Shown here: piece by piece, positions 22,101 to 33,554 of the stretch
Layout of the letters: every line of letters starts with the position of its first letter
Numbering within the stretch: position 1 is the stretch's first letter
Assembly (NCBI GenBank): GCA_033064195.1
Contig: JARBJD010000053.1
Location: forward strand, 186,001-250,000
DNA from: Blattamonas nauphoetae
Taxonomy: Eukaryota > Preaxostyla > Oxymonadida
DNA length: 64,000 nucleotides
Direction of reading: 5' to 3'
Notes under the pieces: model-generated
What the model was told of the DNA's origin: nothing
Databases searched by the model: none
Seen by the model: only the letters and a program-made list of their open reading frames with translations
Position numbers and translations under genes: made by a program

Positions 22101-25100
22101 AATGGAAGATACTTCGAACATGTCAATCCAACGATCGTCCATCCAACTGTCGTCGATTCTCAGCCCATCATCAGATACCACTCTGCCTATTTCCTTCCAT
22201 CCAACTGTTACGTTCTCATCGTCACCAAAATCCATCTTCCGAACGAAAACCAAACAAATCCAGTCAACATCGGAACTTACTCCTCAATCGACAAGACAAG
22301 GAAAGCGGAAAGATGCTCTTCTTCGCACACCAACAACCAACTCGCCCAAAACGATCAAATCCGCTACACTAGCCCCATCATCAACTCCAAATTCGCTTGC
22401 ATCCACCCCAACCACCCCATTTCAAAATCATCTTCCTTCATATTCATCTGTTTTTCGGTGCCATGACCACACACAACCCAAACCTCTTCGTTTTAATGTC
22501 ATGCTCCCTGCGCCGAAGCTCAACCCACGTTTTTCGTTCTTTGTCGTTGACAATCTGCTCTTGATTGGGTCTTCCTTTTCCACTGTTTCCTCGTCTTCAT
22601 TCTCAACGACGGCGCCTCCCCCACACGACTCTCCGTCGTCTGAATCTCCCTCAACCGGTCTCACCCACATTTTCACAACAGTTGACATCAGGACACACGC
22701 AACTGAACCTCCTCCACCTCAACCGCCTCCGTTCTCGTCTGCTGATCACAATACATCCCCAACGTGGCTCTTCCCGTATCTTGCTCTGGAAGTCAATGAT
22801 GATCAAAAAGAGAACGAGCAAACCGATCGATCCACACGGCGATCAAAACGGAAAGCAGCGATTCGCTTCACATCACCAGCGGTCAGATCAAGCACTCTCC
22901 GAACAGCTTCACTTCCGTCCTCATTCGTCCTTCTTCCTCCCTCCTCCATCTTCGATACGGCCACAAACCAGCTCTTCAAAATTACGTCACATCCTCTCTC
23001 TTTTGTGGAGTACTTCACTCGACCTCTCCCCACCTTTGCGTCTCTCCTCAAGTTACAACCAACACAGACACCTCACACAACCCGCAGCAGACAGAGTCGA
23101 CACCAACTGCAACAAGTCATGTCGGAGAAGAGAATGTATTCCCCCTTCAGCTCTGTTCGCCTGCCGTCCCGATCACCACAATCTCGACCGAGTCGGGCAC
23201 GGCAGCCACAGACCACCCCGACTCCCAGTATCTTCAGGTTGTCATCATTTTCGACGAACTCAAAGTCACAACTTCCGCCTCACGAGCTCCAAATTACACG
23301 AGGTGAGTCGCCCTCCCGATGTTCAACACCACCATTCAGAGCATCGTCCGAAGAACCACACCCAACTGCTCTTTCACCATCACTCGAGCCAGGATCGTTC
23401 GAACAGGGAAGTTCGCTGTATCAATCAGATCCGTCATCGGCTCCCTACAACATGGTTGGATGGCAGATGCACATGTCGATGACGTCGCCACTCGGAGGGA
23501 GCAGACCATCGTCTTTTGGACAAGAGGTAGATGGGATTCAGCCGCATTTTGATCAAATCCCGACGATTCTCGGAAATGCCTCTGTGTATGAAGGGGGCGA
23601 AGGGAACGAGGATCTGGGAATGAGAGAGGCAACTCAACTCAATGGTCGATCGCTTCTTCATGGAAATGATTTTGTGTTTGTCGATTTCAGAAATTCGTCT
23701 CCTCATGCCATTCAGAACTCCTCAACATCTGATCTGACCTCAATCGTCCAAGACTCCACTCCACCTCCAATCTCCATTTGTCCGCCTTCACCGCTCGACC
23801 CATTTGATGCCGTTCAGTTCCTTCTCAATCGGTCTGAACCAAAGCCTGCTCTTCTGGCGTTGCTTTCTCGTCTCTGTCTTCCAACTCGAACATCCAGTTC
23901 GCCACATCCACTGCTCGTTTTTCGAGCTCTCGTGCCTCTTTTGATTCGATTTGTGAATCTCACAGCCTTTTTGACGGACAGACAAGTCACTTCGATCATC
24001 GCATCACTTGCGAATCATTGGATTGATCAAGAAGAACTGCGAAAAGAGGAAGAATTGACGATGATGTCGTTTGGAGAAGATGAGATGATCTACGACGACA
24101 CTGATCTGAGCGTTCGAGAGCAGGACTCAGTTGTGTCTGAGCGAGTAGCACTCATGCGCGACGAAAGCTTAGATTATATCAGTCCCTCACCCGTCGAAAA
24201 GATTGAAACGATTCCAATTGCACTGAACCCAACACAAGAATTTATGTCATCGATGGAGATTGTTCCAAGCCATCTCAAGTCTGTTCTCACACGAACCATG
24301 AAAGAACCGATCCCGCATGTCATTCTGTTACAACCATTCGATGTGGAAAAGTCGGATGTGATCGAATTCACGACGCAGAGCATTATCTGCATTCCTGTTG
24401 AGGAATCACATGCTCCTCCCGCTCTACCACCTTACATGGATCCATCTACAGACACAGACGAGAATGATGACACCAAAACTGATGAGCTGGATCACATCCG
24501 CCTCCTTCTGACGAGAGAAACGGCGTCGGAAATCTTTTCTGGGTTCTACTCGCAATCAGCTGTAACGATGGAAGATCTGTTTGTTTTGTGTCAGAATGTA
24601 TGGATAATGATTCTGAAAGAATGTTTGGGAGTTCAGAGGAAGGATGAGGAGAAGAGTAGGAAAGAGAAAGCAAACGAGGAAAAGAATGAAATCTCTTCTG
24701 ATCTTTCGCTTTCACAGCCAGTCTCTGATTCATCTTCTCCAATTGACCCCGTCACTCCTCTCTCCATATCGCCCACCGCAACTCATTTCTCGCTCCAACC
24801 TCTCATCAAATCAACTCGCACCTTCATCACACAGCTTCTGTCAGTTTGCTTCACATTCGGCATTGCATCTCCTTCCAACGAATCAATCGTGACGGATTCA
24901 AAGAAAGCCGCTGATCTTCCAAACCCTCTCCTGCCCTTCACTCTGCTTCTAACATCACTCACAGCGTCATCTTTCCTCTTCAATTCACAAACACAAATCA
25001 ATGCATCAAAAGAAAAGGGGATGATTCAACATCGAACTCCTCGAAGGGGATTGTCAAGAAAGGCGTCACTCCTGAACACGTCAGATTCATCGGCGTTGAA

Positions 25101-26571
25101 ATCGTTCTCGTCTTCTTATCAGCTGACGATGCTGATCCGACATGGAATCATCTTCCCGAGCGAAGACTCTGCGGAACAACTTCAGCGAATCGCAGTGGAA
25201 GACGAGGAACAAAGGGAGACGAATGAAATGGGTGACGGTCGTCTCGACGAAGAGTCAACTCAGACTCAGCCGGCGGACACTCAGTCGACTAGCCTCCTCT
25301 CTCCACAGCCTTTCACTTCGCTCTTCTTCCGTCCGTTCCAGTCGTCATTCTGTCATCTGCCAAGTCTCGCTTCTCTCTTCTTCACAAAAGTTAACAACGC
25401 TCCGGGTGCCATCAAAACAAATCAGAAAATGTTCAATCGACATCTCAGACGACTCACACCTTTTGACACGTCGGATCCGTCCCCATCTTCAAACAAAATT
25501 GCACTGTCTCATACAGCCCTCTCTCGAACATCTGAAGTCTTCACATTTCTTGTTGAAGCTGTGCGACTTCGACAGTTGGCTCTGAAGGAGGAAGGAAATG
25601 AGGAAAGAAAGACAGAAGCCCGGGCAATCCATCCATCGGCCTTCCTCCTTCCACTTTTCGATTATGCAACAGTGGATGGATGGAGTGTTGTGATTGAGCG
25701 AAAACGGAGACGAAGAGAACAAAATGAGAGGCGAAGGGAAAACAAGGAGCGGAGGATGCGAGAAGCCAAGCAGCGACAGGACAATGGAGAGACTCCAGTC
25801 GTCGAGCTGTCTGAGGAAGAGATCGAGCGTCGGAAGCGAAACAAAGTCATCGTTCGAACAGGCGTCTTGAGCCAACCGTCAACCCCAACGAGAGGATCCC
25901 CCGTTCCGCAAAATCCACCCACAACTCAATCATCTACACTCCCACTCCCTTCCAAGCTTCCGAACAAGTTTTCAGCCCCGTCGAACACTTCAACACTTAA
26001 TCAATCGTCTCTCTCCTTCGCGGAGGCTCTGGTCTCGAAGTCAAAATCACAGAAACCACGCTCTCCGTCACCCATCGGAACATTCCAGCCGACAGAGCAA
26101 CAGCTCACGTTGATCAACTCCTGTCGACTTCTGATTTTCAGTCTGACGAGGATTCTCTACCCGTACTTTGCTTGGACACGTCTCGACACAGATTTAGCAC
26201 GACTTCGAAGGATGAAGCAGATGGACTGGCTGAGAGTTGTGAACGAGATGATGCGGTCTCGACAGATCGAAGAGATCCAACAGAAGGAATCGAATGTTCT
26301 CAAAATCGACACACCACAGAATCTGTCTCGATCGTCAATGACAACATCGCACGGACGCAGTGATTCCGCCCATTCTCAATCAGGATTCTCAGAAACTGTC
26401 TCTTGTTTTGACACTATTTTTGAGACACATCTGAATAGAGATGAAAATGATGGGATTGATGGTTTTGGGCGTTCAATTAAAGTCACAAGACCTCCGCGAA
26501 TGATCGGTGAGGATGAAGTGAGAGAACTGAAGGAAATTGTTCGAAAATATGTTGTGTTATTTCATTGTTAG
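19177..26571 (+). CDS. Giant RMC1 (Mic1-domain)-like protein
   Basis: Three exons: 19177-19367, 19414-19498 and 19552-26571, with introns of 46 and 53 nt that both restore frame. The N-terminus reads as a degenerate beta-propeller (VLELAFSPSKRLLGVLLTDN, then CIIDTWTDRFFN, then DPLILGFFWVG). A long disordered stretch interrupts it before FVLVWNSGFELHKV and RINWFEWN. This order matches RMC1, a partner of the MON1-CCZ1 Rab7 exchange factor at late endosomes and lysosomes. Near 23800, DPFDAVQFLLNRSEPKPALL resembles the C-terminal Mic1 helical domain. At about 2400 aa it is more than three times the size of animal RMC1 (about 650 aa); the extra length is Ser/Thr/Pro-rich linker and an Arg/Glu coiled coil near 25690-25860. 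That this is one protein is well supported; the family call is from motif order alone. Confidence 0.65.
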
Positions 26572-26825
26572 TTCAAACACATTTCACAATTCGAGTTATA
26601 TCTTTATCATTGTTTTTAGGAAATCTAAGCTCACTTTTCCCAGGAAGAGACACCGTGAAGTTTTTGCTGGGAGAATGATCATTAATCAATCTTTTAATCT
26701 GATTTCTTGAATATTTTCTGGGAGGAGAATATTCGGGATGATGGTGAATTAAGATTTCAAGACCAATTTAAAAAACTAGCCTGAATGAAAAAGTTTGGTT
26801 AGATCAACAACTCACATCGGGTACT

Positions 26826-27645
26826 ATGTCTCTCTTTGGAAAGGGAAGTGCAAAGAAAGCTGCAGCTGCAGAAACCAAGGCACCCACGACACTTGAGGCG
26901 ATCCAGGGTCTCGAACAACAAAAAAACAACCTCGAAGCATCAATCCAAGTAAAACAGAGAAAAATTGAGATGCTTGGTCAACAGGCTCTTCAACTCCAAA
27001 AGGCCGGAAATAAAGCTGGTTTGTTCCCCCGTTCATAATTGACAATTCTTCAAGGCGCCATTGCCAAGATCAAGGAAAAGGGAATGCTACAAAAGGCTGT
27101 TGATGGAGATAATAACAAAGTGATGGCACTAACAGGTCAGATTATTCAGATGGAAGGGGTTAAGCAAACATCCGCTCAATTTCAGGCTCAAATGGCCGCT
27201 GCCCAAGCAGCCACTGCTGAAATGCAAAAAGTGTATGTTGCATTTTCCAGTGTATAATTTGAAGAGATTTGAATAAAGTCGAAGATGCCATGGATAACTA
27301 TCAGGATTCTGTATGTTTCTTTCTGCATTTCATCACTTTCACAGATGGACAAAATGCAAGACTTAAACGATCTAATGATTGGACAATTCACACAGGACAT
27401 GATGGATGATGTCTGCCAGATTTTCTCTTCACATTTTACAGGACGATGCTCTAGCAGAACTGGAGGAACTGAATACCATGGAATTGCAGCACCAACTCGA
27501 CCAACAACAATTGCCATCTCAGCAATGTCTCACCTTTTTTTTACTCATTTTTTTGCATATAGATACTGCACCCGTTCAACAGCATGCTCCTCCTCAGGCA
27601 CAGGCAAAACGATCTGAGATCGCAGATCTTGAAGCAGCATTTTAA
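26826..27645 (+). CDS. ESCRT-III subunit, Snf7/CHMP4 (Vps32) type
   Basis: This is a small charged coiled-coil protein that polymerises on endosomal membranes during multivesicular body sorting and membrane scission. After splicing it reads MSLFGKGSAKKAAAAE, a basic helix with LEASIQVKQRKIEML, then DLNKVEDAMDNYQDSMDKMQ (the CHMP4/Snf7 helix 4 pattern), DDALAELEELNTMEL, and a C-terminal MIM1-like tail SEIADLEAAF. Five introns restore frame: 27019-27054 (36 nt), 27233-27264 (32), 27311-27344 (34), 27411-27441 (31) and 27527-27562 (36). The 31-nt intron uses a gtctgc donor. At about 210 aa the size fits the family. It follows the RMC1-like gene, also of the late endosome, though clustering by function is not expected in eukaryotes. 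Confidence 0.88.
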
Positions 27646-27879
27646 TTATATTCATTTCGCTTCTCACATAATTTTACACGTGACTTTTGCACATGAAAAG
27701 TAATAAATACCAATTGGAGATAAAAAGGACAAAAACTTTTAATGATGGCCCGACCTGTTTGATCAAATAGCGCATCTACATGATAGTTGATTTGAACCAC
27801 AACTGCTTATTAGGAAAGTTTGTTTAATTAATGGTCATACATTGCATCAAAAAAAACACATATCAGGGCAAAGGAACAA

Positions 27880-29559
27880 TCAAGATTCCGCTTCCTCCTC
27901 GCCAGCCTCTTCCTCTCCTGCTTCCTCTTCACCTGCCTCCTCGCCAGCCTCTTCCTCTCCACCATCTTCCGTTCCCTTCGTCCGTTTTGTAGAGCCCTCA
28001 CCTTGTGTTCCCTCTTCTTCTTCCTCTTCCTCATCTTGTTTCGTCTTTCGAGAGAATTGGGATGAGCTGTCAAGACAAGAAGGAGTTTGAGATTGAAGAA
28101 GAAGAAAGAGCATACGGCCTATTTGTAACATTATATCCACTCGGCGATGAAGATGTCGCTTTTGGTGGAGCTTGGTTGAGGAGTGATGGGTAGGCTGCCA
28201 AAAACGAAGCGCGGAGATCGTTGACCTTCGACTCGATCTGACCCAAATAGCTGACAATGTTGGAGATGGTGATGGAGTTGTCAGCGTTGGCGTCTTCCGG
28301 TTCTTCGCATTCTGCCGTTTTGAAGAGACCCCCAACCAGAGGGAAGAGGCGGGAGATGTTTTGTGTGACAGCGTCCTCGTTCGCTTTGAATGTCTCGATT
28401 TTCTGCTTGCGAGATTCAAGTTGTTTGACGATCTCTGTCATCTCCTTTCCGAACTCACCGCGTTCGTCCTCAGCTCGGCTGTGGATGGCTAACGCAGCAT
28501 CACGGTCCTCTCTTTCTTCCTTCTCCAATCTTTGGATCTGCACTTCCAGATCGCCGATGATGTTGTTGTTGGTGACGATCTGATCCTCGACTTCTTGATA
28601 CCTCCAGACGAGATCATCAATACTTTGCATGCCTGTGGCATTTCTGATTCTCCACACAGCTTCCTCGTATGCTTGGAGCTTTTCGTTGGTGAGTTGTGAA
28701 ATGGCTTGCTCCTCTGCGGCCTCTTGAAGAACATATTCTCCATTTTGGTCTTCTCCGCCATCGTCGAGCATTTGATCGGTGAATGCTGCGTCCATTGTGT
28801 TGTCTTCTTGTAGAATCTTTTGATCTAATTCTTGGCAGCGTTTTTCAAAGAATGCGCGATCTTGGTCCTGTTGTGTTCGAAGATTCTTCATTTCATCTTC
28901 AAATGCGTTTCTTTCTTCATAACAGACATTGGCTTCCTCAATAATGGATGCCATTTCTTTTTTCTTCTCGAAGAGTTTCTTTTCCATCTTTTTGTACACA
29001 CCGTCAAACACAACACGTTCACAACGCATGTTGTCGATTCGAGCTCGCAGTTCTTTGTTTTCAGCCACTGCTGCATTGTACTTTGACAAAGCCTTGTCAA
29101 GTCTGGCCTCTAGGATCTTGATCTGCGTTGCAACAGCATTATCAGTCTCTTGTGTTGAGAAAGCACCTCGCACTTGTCCACGTTGATCTCTCACCTGTTG
29201 GGCAAGTGTATTGATCTCAGATCTTAGTTTGTCATTCTGTTCCTTTGCTTCGTTGATTTTGGCTTGAATGGTATGGCCCTGTTTCTCTAGTGCTTGAAGT
29301 TCTTTGAACTGAACTCCTTTTGGCTTGGTGCTGGGTGGAACTTTGCTTTCATACTCATATTTTGCGCGTAAATCATCATTTTCTTTCTTTAGAAGATCTA
29401 TTTGTTGTCTATGGTACGAATGGATGCATATGAAGAGAAAAAAGCAAATTCAGACTGTTGCATTCGAAGATGCTTTTGAATCTGTTCCTTTGTTGTATGG
29501 CTCCCAGTCCTGGTTGTTCCGCGCATAGTTCCGGACCTACGTGTGGAATTTGCATTCAT
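27880..29559 (-). CDS. Outer dynein arm docking protein, ODAD1/CCDC114 (DC2) type
   Basis: This coiled-coil subunit of the docking complex anchors outer dynein arms to axonemal doublets. It starts MNANSTRRSG; after a first intron of about 46 nt it reads QQIDLLKKENDDLRAKYEYE. It then contains the family block ELRARIDNMRCERVVFDGVY followed by KKMEKKLFEKKKEMASIIEE, and helical heptads to the end. A 49-nt intron (28067-28115) near the 3' end joins GYNVTNRP to SSQFSRKTKQDEE. The protein therefore ends in a tail of EEEAG repeats at 27880 rather than at the stop seen without splicing. At roughly 530 aa it is close to other DC2 proteins. It implies motile flagella. Confidence 0.85.
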
Positions 29560-29609
29560 TGCTGATATTCTAGATTAATTGACAGAATTCCGTTTAAAAG
29601 AAAAAATTA
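29560..29609. promoter_or_regulatory. 50-bp shared divergent promoter region
   Basis: Only 50 bp separate the start codons of the divergent ODAD1-type and IPK1 genes. The stretch is AT-rich (ctagattaattgaca, gaaaaaattaa). Both promoters and leaders must lie here or overlap the coding sequence. Confidence 0.5.
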
Positions 29610-31559
29610 ATGCGGTCCGATCAACACCGCCACAATTGCCTCGATAATCGGGTCATGTTTCGTCGAGGAGATGATGTAAATTTGGAACATCTCCCTGATT
29701 CTGTTGCTCAATCAACGTTTTGGGAATTTTTTGGTGAAGGGCAAAGCACTGTTGTGTTTGCATATGTCGGAAGTGATCCTGTGTTCACAGGCAAAGTTCT
29801 CTATGCCCAAAAAGAAGTACTCAACTCTGAAGATCCATCGAAATCTCTTTGGTACCATGATTCTTTTTGTGCTCTCTTCAACACACTCCTCCCGATTCCA
29901 GTTCATGTGTGTCGTCTTTTTCTCAGAACATCGCTTCATGTCTCTCGATTCTCATTGTAGATCTCCTATCATGTTACATCGCTTTTCTTAGAACAACTTA
30001 ATACTGTTTACACACGATCATTCGTTGTAGAATCACCAACATCGTCAAGAATCGACCCCAATTCAACTCATGTCTCCATCACAAACAATCTCTCCCTTCC
30101 AATGAAAGATTTTGTTCCTCGTAGACGATCAAACAGCATTCCCAGGCGGCAGAAGGGAACAGTTGAATCGACAAACGATTCATCAATCATTTCTCTCAAT
30201 GTATCAATGTCTCATCCCATATCCACCATAATATCCGTCGAGATCAAACCTAAAGTTGCCCTTCCTCAATTTTGCCTTCATTCATCACACAATACCCTCC
30301 CCTTATGCCGGTTTTCTCTCCTCCAATGCATCAAGGCCTCTTCTGGCATGATCGAGCAAACTAGTCCCCTCACGCCAACATTTTCTCAAACACCCATCCC
30401 AAATCCTCCCCGTTCAACGTTCTGTCCCGTCCAACTCTTCTCGTCGAGCACAGAAGAAGAGCTCGAACAAGCAATGCACCATCTTCTCTTTTCACCACAA
30501 AATAACTTCAAAGTCTTCCTCAATGGCACTCCTGTCTTCCCATTAAGCGCATCACGTATTAGTCCTGATCGTTTTGAACGCACGTCCAATGATCCGTTCG
30601 CACCAGAAGCAACTGTTGTCCGAGAACTCAGTCCATCACAATATACTCTCAACTCAACGTTATCCCTTTCTGGGTGGACTGAAGATAATCTTATACAGTA
30701 CGCAGCTCGAGCTCTTCATCAATCATCCGTTCTTAACACCCTTCGTCAACTTCAATCTTTGGATGAAGTCGGCTTGTTTTCAGCGAGTTTACACTACACA
30801 GCCCTCCGAAACTTCATCGAAACCCTTGTTTTACACCATCTGGAATCATCATTAACAGATATATCTGAAGACACAGCTCTCTTCAAATTTCTGTCGGAAC
30901 ACATCCCACAAGGCCACTCTATGACCACTCTGATCAATCGACTCTCTTCTCTCTTTTCAGCTCCCTCTGATGAGAAGCCAATTTCTCCCGCAGTTTCAAT
31001 TATTTTGGATGTTTTGCTTGATCCCTTCATCTCAGCCTCGATCATCCTCCCCACATTCCATCTTAGCGACAGCTCTCCACAACGATATCATTGCTCCTGT
31101 CACGATCCTGTGATATCCAACGCGATGGACAGGCTGGTCGGGAGCGTCGCAGATTTAAAGTTGTGGGATGGCATTGCCGGAAAGGACTCAAACCAGTATC
31201 ATTGGGACTCACTGATCTCCCGTTTTAGCTCTTCGGATTCTCTCTCACCTCACCTCCAGCTCATCCCACCATCCTCCAACCATAATCTCTTCCATCCACC
31301 GTCCTGTGAACCAATTTCCACACAGAACATCTCAAACACGATTCGCATTCTTCGGGGCTTCCTCCTCTCGGACAGTGCGAATGACTGCTCAATCATCATC
31401 ACTTTCTCTCCTTCTCTCAACACAGACACTCACACCTATCCTTGCACTGTGAATGTCATCGACTTTGCACCGAAGTGCCACACGAGGTTCCCGCGCTGGC
31501 TTGTTTTGGAAAGGAGATTGACACAACTCGCTGGATTGTTGGAGTCATCTCTGTCTTAA
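29610..31559 (+). CDS. Inositol-pentakisphosphate 2-kinase
   Basis: Phosphorylates IP5 at the 2-position to give phytate (IP6). Exon 1 gives the N-lobe (FFGEGQSTVVFAYVG); a 54-nt intron (29907-29960) joins it to ISYHVTSLFLEQLNTVYTR. The family signature ISVEIKPKVALPQFCLHS is followed by CRFSLLQC, TFCPVQLFS and SPQNNFKVFLNG, and the C-lobe has VNVIDFAPKCHTRFPRWLVLE, where the Asp of the metal-binding motif is kept. About 630 aa, longer than the human enzyme (about 490 aa), with the extra length in Ser-rich loops. The start codon at 29610 begins right after the short divergent spacer. Confidence 0.88.
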
Positions 31560-31781
31560 TTCTGTTTTTCCCAGAATGATAATGTTTTTCTTGTTTATTC
31601 TCGAGTTTCACTACGGTATATGTGCGACTTCCTTATCTTTTTCCAGAGGCAGATGGAGAATCTGTGAAACGCGAGTGGAATGAAGAAATAAAAGAAAGGG
31701 AGGTGGATTGTGTCAAAAAAGAGCTACGGTCCTCATCAGAATCTGAGGTCGGCGAAATGAAGAAAAACAAAGAGAGGTCGT

Positions 31782-33554
31782 TCATTTGAGGGTATCAAGA
31801 ATCTTCTGAAGTGTGATTTCGATGTTGGTGATTTTCGTTTCTGTGCTCTCCTGTCTCCTGTTGAGATTTTCCATGTTCTGAGGAAGAAGAGAACGACATG
31901 GTATTCGGTTAAGAAGCATAAATGGTACACACCGTTTGAAGAGCATTCAGAACTTTCCCGTGGCCCTCAACTTGTTGTTGGATATGGATTATCTTCTTCA
32001 GGTTGTCTTCGCTGACGCCTGACTGACGTCGTGAGGGTGATATAGAATGGTGAGTGAATTGTTGTGGTTGAGGGATCTGCTCGTCGTCGTAGTCACCGAG
32101 TTTGGAGGTGTCTCTTCTGGATGGTGATGTAGAATGATGTGAATGTGGGGATAAGTTTGTGGATGTTGGTTGAGGTGTGAAGTGTGTGTGTTGTGATGAA
32201 TATTGTTCTCGAGTTCGGAGGATCGAATGGGGAGGCGATTGGTCTGAGAGAGGAGGCGACTGGGACGCATGATGCTTGACAGTGTGCGATGATTGGACTT
32301 GGTTGGATGAGAAATGAGATGGTTTGGATGATGTGTCGGAAAAAGCTCGGATCGGGTCACATCTCCAAAGACAGACAGAACTATCTTCACCACCACTCGC
32401 AAATAGAGATCCCTCTTCAGAGAAGCTGACCGAGAGGACAGGTTTCGTATGTGAATGAATTGAGCTGGACAGAAGTCCTGTTGTGAGGTCCCAACTCTGA
32501 AAAATTATCGAAAAATGAATGAAAGAGGTGAGAAATCTTGTGAAAATACGTTTATTTTCGTGTCACTTGATGCAGAGAGGAGTAACTTGCCGTTTGGATG
32601 AAATGCGATGGAGTTTATCGCATGACTGACAATGAGATGAATTGACCAGAAAAAAACACACTTGTCAACAGTGTATCTCTGGAGAAGTTGATTCGTTCGG
32701 ATATCCCAGATCATAATCGAGCAATCAAGCGAACTAGCTGCGACACTCGTTCCACTTGGATGGAAACAAACTTGAGTGATGTCACTGGACAAGAAGGGGA
32801 ATAAACATATCATAGTTTCAAACTCTTGAATTCCTTGAAGGGTATGGAGGCAAGTAGTATCATCGACCGACCAAATTTTGACACAACGATCATCCGCTCC
32901 AGTGGCAATTAATCGAGCATCTAAAACAGAAAAACAATGAAAATGCTGATGGGATACCTGGAGAGAAAGAACAACTTCGGACAATTCGCGTATGGCCAGA
33001 GAATGACGAGAGAAATTTTGGGTTCGGTAGTGACCAGATCTTTGCTGATTTGTCATTTGCACATGAGACAAGAAGTTTTGAATCATATGATACATCGACA
33101 CAGTTCACAGACGATGTATGTGCAGAGATACTGGTACAACGCCCTTCTCTAAACAAAAATTTGAAAATATGAGTTAATTCAAACAAAGTTGGAGTCCATA
33201 GTTTAATTGTGCCATCTTTCGATGATGATACAACCAGATTTCCATTTGGAGCGAATTTAACAGACGTCACAGGTTTCTAAATGACATGTCAAGATAGATG
33301 TGAAAAAGACAAAGAAATACAGTATGTCCCTTATATTTATAGGCTCTATAGTTGTCTTTAAAGTTCCAGATAATCACAGTGTTATCTGTACCACCTGAAA
33401 CGATCTTGTTTCCTGATGAATTGAACGCGACTGATGTCACAGCACCTCGATGACCCCTGAACGTTTTCTCAAGAGTACAAAACTAAAAAACGAGATATGG
33501 CAAAGAAAAAAGTCATACATCTGCCTGAAGAGGACTACATGGCCTTGACGACAT
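31782..33554 (-). CDS. POC1: Centriolar WD40 protein POC1
   Basis: A seven-bladed WD40 protein of the centriole/basal body lumen that stabilises triplet microtubules. It starts MSSRPCSPLQAD. Blades follow in order: TFRGHRGAVTSVAFNSSG, KPVTSVKFAPNGNLVVSSSK, ISAHTSSVNCVDVSYD, FSGHTRIVRSCSFSP, DITQVCFHPSGTSVAAS, HAINSIAFHPNGKLLLSAS and HTKPVLSVSFSEEG. A serine-rich linker leads to a C-terminal coiled coil (QQVEGHGKVLNALQ, then ENLNRRQESTETKITNIE), which is the place and pattern of the POC1 domain. Several short introns fall between blades. Its ATG overlaps the first possible ATG of the divergent CDC7 gene in the tetramer CATG at 33552-33555. Confidence 0.9.
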
